Below the pieces are notes generated by a model. That model searched no databases, was not told the DNA's origin, and saw only the letters and a list, made by a program, of their open reading frames with translations. Of a DNA stretch of 64,000 nucleotides, positions 1-10,869 are shown piece by piece. Source of the stretch: Perca fluviatilis (Eukaryota > Chordata > Actinopteri > Perciformes > Percidae); NCBI RefSeq assembly GCF_010015445.1, contig NC_053126.1, positions 17,190,169-17,254,168 on the forward strand, given 5' to 3'. How positions within the stretch are numbered: position 1 is the first letter of the stretch; every line of letters begins with the position of its first letter. A program made the position numbers and the translations under genes.

Positions 1-242
1 AGGCCACGTCCACGCGTACCATAACAATCCCCCTCCCCCGTCTTCCCTGGCATCGTTTCAAGAATAGTTGCGTCCATTTGTAAATGACTAAACACGCTAC
101 TTTATAGTCCAGGCCTATAGGTGGCGCTGTTTCTGCTATAGAAATTCACCAAAAACAGAGAAGAAGAGGCCGTGCATGCGCATAAAGCTTGCACGCTGTA
201 TACAAACAGACAGTAGAAGAAGAAACCAAACACAAGAAGAAC

Positions 243-314
243 ATGACGAAAATGGCTAATGCAAGGAAACCAGAATTGTTTGTGTGGACCAATAGTGAAT
301 TGTTGTTGTTATGA
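243..314 (+). pseudogene. relic of a fish transposon-derived reading frame
   Basis: The 23-codon frame starts MTKMANARKPELFVWT and stops at 314. ARKPE-FVWTDDE-like starts are common in uncharacterised, repeat-associated fish proteins. Here the acidic part is altered (TNSELLLL) and the frame closes early. The preceding AAGAAGAA-rich leader also fits such elements. The match is from memory and short; the rest of 1-2500 shows no further coding similarity that I recognise. Confidence 0.3.
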
Positions 315-2568
315 GATGTCGTCGCGGTATAAGAGGTCGAAGGCTAGAGGTCAATGTAAAGGTGCCATATGTAAAATGACATGGCTAAGTAAGAATAGCC
401 TAAGCTGTTGTCAGAGTTCTTTCACGTCTTTGACTGCAGCTGTAGACTTGGTTAAGCCCCGTCTGAACTTTTTAAAGTTAAATATTCCCAGAGGGGCAGG
501 CCGTGCTTTAGCATGCTTCAGCCCCACCAAACATGATCTCGTAAGAGTGACGCACACGTGCTTGACGTCTCAGCGTATTGAAGCCAGATCTCGCAGGCTG
601 ATGGGAGTAGTGTGACATACTGGTCCCACACCCCTCATATATCCTAACTGGAATTTACAGGCTCTTCTCAGAAAGTACTGAGTGAAGTCACATGATTGGC
701 CACTTGTGTATGCAGCAGCATGCAGCAGAACAACAACAGAAATACTACAGGAGAAGAAAACAAGATTACATGACTCACATTTCTCGGCACACACATGCTG
801 TGACTGTGCAACGATGTCAGAGTTGCAACACAGTGACATCTGATGCACAATTAATAGTGTCACATTTTAAGTACTTGCCTACAGAACCAAACTATTTACA
901 ACACCAGAGGACATTAAGATGTAAATGGTTCATTAAGAAGTCTTTTCGGTTCCAGTGCGTTTCTCAGGCACCTTTTATATTTGGAAAGCAGCCCACTAAC
1001 TGAGAGTATTAATGAGAAATCTGACTTCAGGTGAACGCTAATGCTGCATAACATTTTGCAAATTAAAATGACTAAGCTCTCAGGGGTGATTAAAATACTT
1101 GCCATCAACTCCATTTCTGTGGGAGGGTTTTATATCATTTTAGAACATTTAACCAAAATCCTCATCAGTCCCACTCCCAACAGAATTGGTTCACAGCGCT
1201 GGAAGATGAAGGGGAAGATGACTTGTTTTTGAATGGATTCCTCACAAACTACATCACTGTATACAGGTCAATTATCTACCTGCCTATCATCCTTCTTGTA
1301 TATCTGTTAAATCTTGACGTGTTAGTTAAAGAAAAACTAAAAAAGCTCCAAAATGTTGATTTCAATGACTCACTGCTGCACAGAGGGTGTTGTTTACCAC
1401 CCTGAAAAACAGTATTGCCTCTTATCAAGTTCTTGTGTAAGAGACTCCGGTCAAGCACAAGTCACAGACAGTCAAGGCAATTTCTTCAGCGTCTTTTTGG
1501 AACAACTGTGACAGGTATCAACAAAGTCAGAGTTCAATGGTCAGCACAAAGCAGGCTTACTGACATTAAGCCATGGCACACATCCCATGTCCCCTTTGGT
1601 CACATGGATGAAGTTGACAACAACAAGTGCAAAGCCTAAATCTCAAGAAGCATTTAATTTGGTGAGCGGTATCTTGGCAGAACTACACTTTCATACAGTC
1701 TCCTTGTTGCTGGCCATAATAAGTGGTACATAATTAGTAACCAAGGTAAACATCTGGTTATTAAATAGTGGCTTTAAAAGCTGATCAAAAGCCTTGATAC
1801 CATTTATCATAACAAATAGAATATATGAATGTGCCTGTGTGGAAAATCTAACATTGCTATTATTCTTTAAGCAGTTTATGAATGATTAAACTTCACAAAC
1901 CTAAACATAAAAAATCAGTAATTATTCATTGATGGCCTGGGATTTAGTAGATTTACTGATCCAGTGAGAAAGGCTACTTCTTGCAGGCTGCTAGTTATAA
2001 ACATCGCATATATGCTTAATTAACAGACTCACCATGACATCCGATTAGCTCTAGGTCCCAATGGCAGATGTCATGTCAACAAGATAGGTTATTCATATAA
2101 AGAGCAGCCTACCACAGCTGTAAAACTACACTTTTTTTATTGCCAGTGAAGGGGCTTTGAACTTCAGAGACCTGATTAAACTGATAACTTTTCCCCCCAG
2201 CACCTGAGAAAGCTGATCCCGTGAGAAACATCTTCAGGTGTTGTTTTTCAAATATAAACGCGTCGTTAAAACTGTGAAGGTAGACTACTACAGGTGAACA
2301 AGGGGGAGAAAAACAACCCTAGCCTATCGTAGTCTCTATTAGTGCGGACATGTCTCTCCATTACACTTGACTGCACAGATCAAAGCGTGGATAGCTGTCA
2401 CGGCTTTACAACTATTCTAACGTTACCAATTCTGCGGCTATTGTTACCACGGACACTTAATCTCGCATCGGGGCAAATTCACTTGTATACCACTGGAACG
2501 ATTACAATTCAAGTCAACCGCATCTAATTAGTGAGTCGAAATGATAATAAAAAGAGAGTAAAACTCAC
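315..2568. other. non-coding stretch, nothing identified
   Basis: Only short unrelated open frames occur (up to 118 codons at 259-615), without splice signals or recognisable motifs. No terminal inverted repeat was found. Introns of the putative gene starting at 2658 could lie here. Confidence 0.4.
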
Positions 2569-2658
2569 CAGAAACGTATAGATTTGGCTGGGTGACAAAC
2601 CTACGGAGGCATTGGGTTTGGATGTAGCATTTTCAGTGGCATTTCTCAGTCGTTTCAT
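2569..2658 (-). CDS. possible first coding exon of an unidentified gene running off the left edge
   Basis: On the minus strand an ATG at 2658 opens 30 codons ending exactly at a strong donor (CTG|GTGAGT, phase 0). The peptide starts MKRLRNATENAT and ends in SPSQIYTFL. The frame stays open upstream into the CA-repeat side, so the true start could be earlier. A CCAAT box in the same orientation and a GC box lie 240-280 bp upstream. I do not recognise the protein and found no partner exon in 1-2568; the rest may lie outside the window. The call rests on the donor and promoter-like context only. Confidence 0.27.
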
Positions 2659-2829
2659 TTCATCAACACACGTAGAATAATCGCTTCGGTGAAGAAAACA
2701 GCAAAAAGAACGGTTTAACTGCGTTACGGTGGAGAACTCATCTATCAACTTTTCGTACGAGGCTTGTTCTGAAAAGGGGCTGTCCGTTGCAGACTTTACT
2801 ACTGCTGAAGTGCTGCTGAGCCCTACAGT

Positions 2830-2945
2830 GTGTACACACGTGACCCTCCCCCACTGTCTCCCGGCTCTAGGTCGCGAGGCCCGAATGGCTGTTCTCTGCT
2901 CTGATTGGACAGGAGGCAGGGAGGTGGGGCGCGATGGAGACCAAG
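2830..2945 (-). promoter_or_regulatory. possible minus-strand promoter with CCAAT, GC and CACGTG boxes
   Basis: This patch is richer in CpG than its surroundings. It holds a CCAAT box reading forward on the minus strand (complement of GATTGGAC, about 2902-2909), a GGGGCGCG GC-type box near 2928, and a CACGTGAC E-box near 2838. It lies just upstream of the candidate exon ending at 2569. The order and orientation fit a minus-strand promoter. Transcription is inferred. Confidence 0.3.
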
Positions 2946-2949
2946 GGGG

Positions 2950-3050
<101 letters not shown>

Positions 3051-3245
3051 GCTACAGGTTCATCAATATTGAACAATTTATTTGAACAATGGCTACTAAC
3101 AGAGTGATAGAGAAAGACAGGCTCTGGCTACTAAGTAAACACAGGTAGGCTATCAATGCCATTTCCTCAGTGGTGAGTTTAAATGGTGTAGTGCTGTGAC
3201 GTAGTGTTTCTCCATAACATTGTGTTTCCCTAACTTTTGAGAACC

Positions 3246-3390
3246 GTGGAATGTCGTGGATATAGACTAGGGCCTAGTCTATATCCACGATGTTCCACTT
3301 ACGGGATTGCTCTGTTGCTGCCGGAAATTCCACCGGATGTCACTCTTTTCGGCCGGTTGTCCGTTACCTTCCTTCAAGTCTGCCTTAAAA
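3246..3390. mobile_element. palindromic transposon end: two inverted copies of a MITE terminus plus one arm's interior
   Basis: Positions 3246-3271 and 3273-3298 are inverted copies around a single G, with two mismatches. The arm ends in GGATATAGACTA, as does the right end of the element at 15311-15704. Beyond the right arm, bases to about 3390 keep matching the inverted interior of that element. This is therefore a truncated copy with a duplicated, back-to-back terminus. Confidence 0.7.
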
Positions 3391-4140
3391 CAATAGTCAG
3401 GTGCCCATATGAACATTGCAACAGGTTTCTACTTGCTGTAATCATTCTAGTGATAGGAATTAAGGCTTTTTGAAGGGAGCTGGATGTTCCTTTCAGAGAG
3501 CCAATCTTTTTTTGGGGGGGTGGGTTACTAAGTTTATCTGCGATATAATCATTAAAACTTAGACAATATAATTTTAATTGTGCATGTGTGTTTAGAATAA
3601 AAACCTTAAATAATGTAAAAACATCAAACACTAGGCTGACTTCCTGGTCACTGCCTAAGTTACTTTCTTGTTTTTTGCAAGAAATAAATATGCAAGATAA
3701 CTGACACAACCTACAAAAGTCTCACAATGCCTGGCTCTTAATGTTATTACCAAAGTGAACTGTTTCTGGAGAGAATACGTTAAAGAAAACCAACCCGTCT
3801 CTGAGAGCCGGCTCCCATCGTTCACTTCAAGGAGTCTGCTCATAACCGACTTGTTTGCGAACAACACATCACTAAATCGTTCCTCACTTTCATACTGGCC
3901 CTGAAAAGATCAATTCGCAAATCAATTTCAGTGTAAGTGGTGGGGGACAAGGTCTACACAGCTTGTTTAGTGTAAAAAATACATTCCATCCCTCCACCAC
4001 AGCTTAGCATGAAAACCTGCTGAAGCCTCATATTAACTTCAGAGAAACTGTAGAATGTGTTTTTTTTTCTTGTTGCAATGTTCCTATGGGCACCTGACTA
4101 TTGTTATCAGACAGACTTAAAACTATTGTGAACCTATCCA

Positions 4141-4669
4141 TTAAAGTGCTCATATTATGCTCATTTTCAGGTTCATAATTGTATTTACAGGTTGTACCAG
4201 AATAGATTTAAATGGTTTAATTTTCAGAAAACACCATATTTTTGTTGTACCGCACGTTGCTGCAGCTCCTCTTTTCACCCTGTGTGCTGAGCTCTCTGTT
4301 TTAGCTACAGAGTGAGGCATCTCACTTCTCTTTCATCTTTGTTGGGAGGCACACAGTGACCGAGCTAAGCACTGCGTAGCTAGTCGCTGCAGTAAGTAGT
4401 GCTGTAGCAACCTAAGCTGATATGAACGAATGGCATGGCGATAACGGTTTACAATATTACGTTTGTTTGTTGAGCGCAGTAAATGGCTACTACAATAGAC
4501 CTGTTTGTACAGTTGTGTGAGCTTCAGTAGTTTTTCTCTGGAAGATGGTAAGTCCCTTTGGGGTGGACTTTGGGCTTTTTCACTTTGTAAATCTATAATG
4601 TGCACAAAAAGATATATAACACAATAAAGGAAAAGGAAAAAGCCAAAAAGCACGATATGAGCACTTTAA
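4141..4669. mobile_element. TTAA-flanked MITE
   Basis: Terminal inverted repeats AAAGTGCTCATATTATGC and the complement of GCACGATATGAGCACTTT (two mismatches) are bounded by TTAA on both sides. TTAA target sites are typical of piggyBac-type insertion. The 529-bp interior has no coding capacity. The sequence resembles an abundant fish repeat. Confidence 0.85.
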
Positions 4670-7654
4670 CCCTAACCTAAACCATTATCTCTGTGAAGCG
4701 TAACCATAAACAGGAGTTCAGACTGAAAACAGCCCTGCATCAAAAGCAACACCAGGGATTGTGTTGGTGGGGTTGTGTTGTTTCATGTAGCTTGTGGTGA
4801 GATATGAAATATGATCCAAGAGGGCCATTTTGATTAAAAGATTTGTGGATTTAAAAATGTATTATTCAGAAAGTTTCCATTCTTGCATTAAACTAAATGT
4901 CATCCCTACTTTAGACAAATCTCTCGATGTCCTAAAGGTTATCCGCTGTCCTGCTTGTCCTGTCTCTCAAAATGAAAGACAATTTCAATCATGTTTGAAT
5001 GCCCAGAGGAAGAATAATGGTGTGTTTCTATTCTGATGAACATATGAGAAAACGTTTGTAATGAAGCCGAGTTATTTATCGAAGTAATGTAATAAATGCA
5101 ATATTTTAGAATGACGAAATGCCTGTGTTGTTCTGTTGAATGGAGTCTTTAATTAAGCATCTTAAATTCCCTAAGAAGATTAAGGATTATCGTTTACATT
5201 CTCCCCAGTTCATACACATATCATAATCCTGACATGGAGAACAATGTTGCACAGCATATGATTAAATTAAGTATTATATGTGTCTTGTTTGAACAGCAGC
5301 TAATTTCCCATACAGATAATAACCTAAGTTAGTTAATAACTAATTTCTTTTTATTACAATACCTAAAGGCTGTATCGTTTCATGACTTAATACTCATATA
5401 TTCATTTTCAGGTTTCTTGCTTTGATAATTACACATTCTTAGGTTGTGTCTCAATTTGGATACTTCTGTGAGTACACTTACATGTAGTACACTGTGTACA
5501 CACTATGTACTCACTTGTATAGTACGTACATTTTGACAGGGTAGTGCTGTCTCAAACTGGCGTGGCTGTTATGCCTTGACCGGAAATAACTCTTCTTCGT
5601 TTTAATGGTAAATTGCAGCTGGGTAGGGCATTACCCCCACCTATTGTCGCCTATTAAAATACTGTATATACCAGGTTGTTTTCTCACATCTGACTACAGT
5701 ATAGTGGTACAGTTGAAATAAACACATGTACAGTATATATTACATTTGTACAGTATCATTTGGTGTTTGTCGTTTCAATACCATACCAATATACAGTATA
5801 TAATCCTGAGTAATACATATTACCACAAATAAGTAAGTGCTGATAAGTCGATAAGCTAATTATAGCAAGTAAATGTCATGTTCAGTTTTATGTCACTGGA
5901 AACCTATAAAACCTTATTTGAAACCTTATTTGCTAAGCTCTATCCATGGGTCTGAGATAGCATGGCACATGCAGCATGGTAACATCAGTCCTTCACTGTG
6001 TACAGATCCATCCCTCAATTTCCTGCTCAGCACCTGAGGGGGTGGAGGGATACAGCAACAAAGCCCTAAAGTGAAAACCTGAAGCCACACAGTGTTAAAA
6101 GAACCTGGAAGCAGATATTTCATGAACTCTAAATGTATCAGTGCCCTTTCAGCTCTTCTCACAAGTAATGGATTAGTTCTAGGCCAGCAATAGAAAAGAA
6201 AAACAAAATGTACGATTTATGGAATGCACTGTTTCAAAACAAAACATGATCAGTGAGCACACTCAAGCTTTTTAGAGAGTGCGTAGGAGTGCTTAACATA
6301 AGTCTCTTGTACCACTTTGAAAGAACTGAAGCAAAAATATTGAAAGGGAATAATTCAAGTGCAGCATATTTCACTGATCTTATATTCAAGAGTTAGCATA
6401 ACCAGAGTCCTGTTCAGTCTATTAGATTCAGTTGTTAGCCTTGTCCTCACTCAGATATCAAAATGTGTTACCACAGAACTGTAGACTTTGAGAATATAGT
6501 GTACAATTTAATGACCCTTCAGAAAACTGTAACTCAGACTGTTCCCTGATTAGCTACCATGAATCTAATCAGCCACATAAGAACAGAGAACTCTGTGCTC
6601 TAAATGTAAAACTGAAAAAAGACATTCACTCTGTCACATTATCTTCGAAAAGTATAAATTCAGATACCAGGACAAAAAAAAGCCTTATAATATCAGTTGT
6701 CATAACGTGGCAGTAATAGGAGATTAGTGCAGTGGAAACAGACAATATTTCCATTTGCATGTGCTTTAGTGATCAAATGTGCATGAAGGAGTTCTGCATC
6801 TCAGGAGTTACTCTTACACTTTCCACAGCTGCAGCGGTGATGGAGCCAAATCAGAAGCAATCATGGTTAAAGAAGAGTATTTCCTGTACATGAGCGGTGA
6901 GATATTCACCACTTCACTAAATTATGTTGATGATGGTGAGGCTCTGCAGGATCAGAGACAAAATGTTAAACTGGCCAATATGACGGTGATGGCTTAGGAG
7001 CTTTAAATGTACGAGTCTGGTCAGCACACAATTAACAGGCTTAAAGAGTGTAGTTCATTCAGTTCTGCTTGGTAAGTTTAAACTGTAGCACTTTAACATT
7101 TGGTTGGCTTTGACTGTGCATAACGATACATACAGTATGGCCAGTCAAACAAACCAGCGACAATAGCCGTGCAATTTGACAGCCAAATGACGTTTCATTT
7201 TAAGTCTACATAAAAGGAAGATCCTTCTTGTTCCTGGCCAGCTACGCCTTGATTTCTGTCCTATATCTCTGCTTTTCAACTAATTGAGACACAGCAGTGG
7301 AACACAGGTTTCTCATTCCTGCAAAAGCATCACCCTGGAGATTAGATTTGTTCAAGCAATTATATCATTGACTGCGTTCCCTTATGTTTTATCAAACATT
7401 TTAAGTCCATCAACATTCATATTGAGTTGTATTATGTAAAACTCACAACACACAGTATTTCAAATTTCCAGTTTTTGTCATGGAGTTACATTAAATAGTA
7501 GATATTTGATAATGTTTTCAATTGATAGAGGAGAAAGAAATTTGTGCTTTGCTTGATTTCAGAAAACAAATAAGATGATCTGAAATAAATACCCAAGCAA
7601 TAACAAACTCTTCATCACTTACAGTCTCAGTGACTTGAGTGTAAAGGTTGGGTT
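4670..7654. other. AT-rich intergenic DNA, no gene seen
   Basis: No exon-like frame or splice-bounded coding segment was found. A tract near 5443-5560 rich in GTACAC/TACTTC words resembles a fish transposon end, but no matching second end was established. Confidence 0.5.
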
Positions 7655-8187
7655 TTAAAGATCCAATGGGTAGGAATTTCTTCCATCTACCGTTGAGATC
7701 ATATATCGCAATCAACTCTCTTGCGCCACACAGTACAAGGTACGCATTACAGCTACGGTAGACTTCACGCTTTTTTCTCTTGCTCTTTTCAATATCCTTT
7801 TTATTTTTCTGGGCAAAGAAGAAGACTCCTGTTCCTGAAATTTGGATTTTGAATATGTGCGGTCCTCCATGTTTCCTTTTTCAAACTTGCCGGGGCCAGG
7901 AAGCTACGATACCCATTAGCAGCATTAGCAGCACCTGTGAGTTTATCATGTGACAGCGAAAATGCGAAAGGCGGAGCAGTATGTCCTGTATGTCCCTTAC
8001 CGGCTAATGTATTTCAAGATGGCGCATGAATATGGAGCATCTACCCCAGTTCATGCAAACGCAAATGGAAAAGGAATACTTGGAATTGATGGTGGTGGCA
8101 AAAATTCATGAAAAGGACAAGTTTGTGAACGGGCAACACAGATTTTGAGAATGAACACCTAAACACGTTACACCACTGGACCTTTAA
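7655..8187. mobile_element. TTAA-flanked MITE, family A (long copy)
   Basis: Starts TTAAAGATCCAATGGGTAGG and ends CACTGGACCTTTAA, with TTAA at both borders. In reverse orientation it matches the shorter element at 28529-28810 over both ends and much of the interior, including the CCATGTTTCC and TACGGTAGAC segments. It contains an additional interior block at about 7930-8165 absent from the other copy. Confidence 0.82.
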
Positions 8188-10002
8188 TGCAATAATCCCT
8201 CAAATACAATCTTCAAAGTTCTACAACGTTAGTCAGATTAACTCTACTGTATGCTAAATGCACAGCTTAAAGTTTCCTTTAGCTTGTACGGCATTTATGA
8301 AAAGCAGGTTGGGTTTTTTCTTACAGAGCTATAATACAATTCCCGATTCCATGCTTTTTTCAATGATTTTGTCCATGCATATTGGTCACACATTGTATGT
8401 ATCAAACTAGAAGATAATATTGCCATGAATCTTATTTTAAATTACTAGGTTTCACTTAATTTAACCCTCACAGCTGTGGTATATTTCATTAATACATTTA
8501 GTGCTGCTTAGGTATATTGGTAGGGGTTCTTTGTTTATAGTATTCATATTATATTAGTTATTCATCAGATATTGTGCCATCTGAATGACAGAAGTTCTTA
8601 ATTATTGATCCTATGTTTAAATAAGGAACAAATGTTGATTTATAGTTTGTGTGGCATGCAGTGCTTGTAATGTGGTCATTTGCTGCAGCAGAAGAGAAAG
8701 TGAGTGTTAGTGTTAGGGGCAGAGTGGACCATGGGTCGGAGGACTAAATCACAGTTTATCCCCAATCAAGCTCTGAAATCTGTTCCTATTCTTGGAAGCC
8801 TCAGCACCACTGTAAGGCTCTGGTCTGCATTTACTTTGCCCTAAAGACTTTAGGCTGCATGACGACATATGGCTTGTTTACAAATGAAAGTCTACTGTAT
8901 GCTCGGCCTCAATCAGCACCGGATGCATGTCAGCTGTTTGCACAGTCACTTTGGCACCAGATGGTCACAGACACGTACTGTGAGTCTAATGATAATGATT
9001 AAACCACTTTCTGAAACATTTCATAAGATTATGTCTCTCTTTTCTCACAGAGAACTGCTGTGATGAGAGCTGTTACTGTATACTGAAAGATGATGTTGTC
9101 AGAAAGTTATGACTAATCACAGCAGCAGACACACCTCAATGCTTGTGTGTTTGATTTTCTTTTATGTGGAGAATGCACACGGACAGAGTCAAACAGTGCA
9201 ACACTGCAGTACAGTGCATGCAGTGCACATGCCTTTAAGCTCTGAGGCCTGGGAGTGCACATTAAGCTCATTAAGTCTGTGGTGGATTATGGTGTGTTGC
9301 AGACCAGGCACCAGCGTCCAGGGGCTGGGACGCCTCCTCATTTTCAGATGGCAGGGAGGAAGTAGATAAATAAGGGGTGGAAGAGCTCCTCTAAGTCACC
9401 ATCAAGTCAACATTTACAGCTCACACAGATGGTTGATGCAGGATCCTGCATGCTTAACTAATATAAAATTAGACAGCATGTAGACTTCTGCCTTTTAATA
9501 GAAATAACACATCTAATTTAGATGCCATTTAAAACACACATGTTTTAACGATTGAAAAGCAGACTTAATTGCAATCCATAATGCATTTGCACACACCCAC
9601 GCCACTAAAAACAAACAAGTGCAACGCTATGTAAAATGTTGATATGTACAACTGGAGAGCAGAGCTTAGATACTCCCATGATAATCAAAACAAGTTCAGA
9701 ATATAAACATCAGGATAAAGCCTGCAGCTTGTTTTTGTTTTGACAACTGATTCGCCGCCACACTGGGGTCTGTCATCCTGTCAGACAGCTTCCTTTAAAA
9801 AGGTTTCCTCTGTAGCAAGATGTGTTGGTGTCACCAGGCCGGTTTGTGGAGGCAATGCATGTGTGTGTATCATCCAGTTTTCTAGTAATTTAAATGTGAA
9901 CATAAATACAAATATGCAAATGTTTTAAATGCCAAAATAATGGTGTTGCAATAGCAGTGGAGCCTGGATTAATATGACCCCATGTAAGCCTGTCTCCTAA
10001 GC
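8188..10002. other. intergenic, nothing identified
   Basis: No recognised gene or element. Short open frames lack motifs and splice support. Confidence 0.45.
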
Positions 10003-10023
10003 TGTGTGTGTGTGTGTGTGTGT

Positions 10024-10065
<42 letters not shown>
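10003..10065. repeat. (TG)n microsatellite
   Basis: About 62 bp of TG with a single TC interruption near 10028. Confidence 0.95.
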
Positions 10066-10066
<1 letters not shown>

Positions 10067-10502
10067 CTCGCCCGGGACAAATTATGCTTTGGAAAGCAAA
10101 TTCATAATGAATTTTGATGTTTCCCTCCCATCTGTCTGTATTCTACTACTTCTTCCCAACAATGAATTAACCTTTAGCCTTTGCAAGCCAAATAATGCCA
10201 TGGGCAGTTGTGTTTCTGCTTTGTCCTGGCTCACAGCCATCCTTTTTGTTTATGCTCAAGTGAGCATTATGCCTTGGCAGAAGATGGCAAATAGCACAAT
10301 CTGCTAAACTGCAGCTACTTCTTCTAGTCTGAAAAACAGCTAGTGCAATAAAGATTATAGCTTCAGACATGCTATATTTTCCTTTTAAAATCATGTTCCC
10401 TTGACCAAGACCATGCATGTCAGTTCTGTGTGCATGCAATTCAATAGCACCTAACAATAGAAAAGCCAACTGCAGAGGAAATGTTATACTGCTGCCTTTC
10501 CC

Positions 10503-10640
10503 TGAGGTGTGCATCAGGTTTCCCCTTTGGGCTCCTTTCAGTTTACCTTGTTCCTACCAACCCTTGGGCAGATAAGATATACTTTTATAAGGTACTGTAG
10601 CTATAATCACTGCTATGCAGATGATATCCATTTATTCATT
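10503..10640 (+). pseudogene. LINE reverse-transcriptase relic
   Basis: An open stretch reads HQVSPLGSFQFTLFLPTLGQ and, further on, HCYADDIHLFI. The order of a PQGSxLGPLLF-like motif, a spacer and YADD is that of the catalytic palm of L2/Rex-type non-LTR reverse transcriptases. The active-site YADD is intact, but the rest of the polymerase is not seen on either side, so it is a dead fragment. Confidence 0.75.
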
Positions 10641-10869
10641 ACACACTTGTTGATGGGTAAAGATGAGTTTTCTGCAGCTAAATACAGGACAACATGAGGT
10701 TCTTATTTGTGCCACAGAGGCTGTTTTATTAAATTGGAACAATGTATGTGGTCTTTTTTCTTCATTGGTAAGGTCAATTCTTAAACATGTAGGTGCACTT
10801 TTGAGTAGGTCTTTATCAGCATGTCAAATGAGTGGTTTTTGACTAATTCTACTGTTATGCATTGTAGGT

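Noticed and set aside
259..615. 118-codon plus-strand frame
   Set aside because: No domain, no family resemblance and no splice context; overlaps a short transposon-like relic in another frame.
5443..7292. GTGTCTCAATT at 5448 and its complement near 7283 as ends of one element
   Set aside because: The shared word is only about 11 bp, the separation is large and no target duplication was found.
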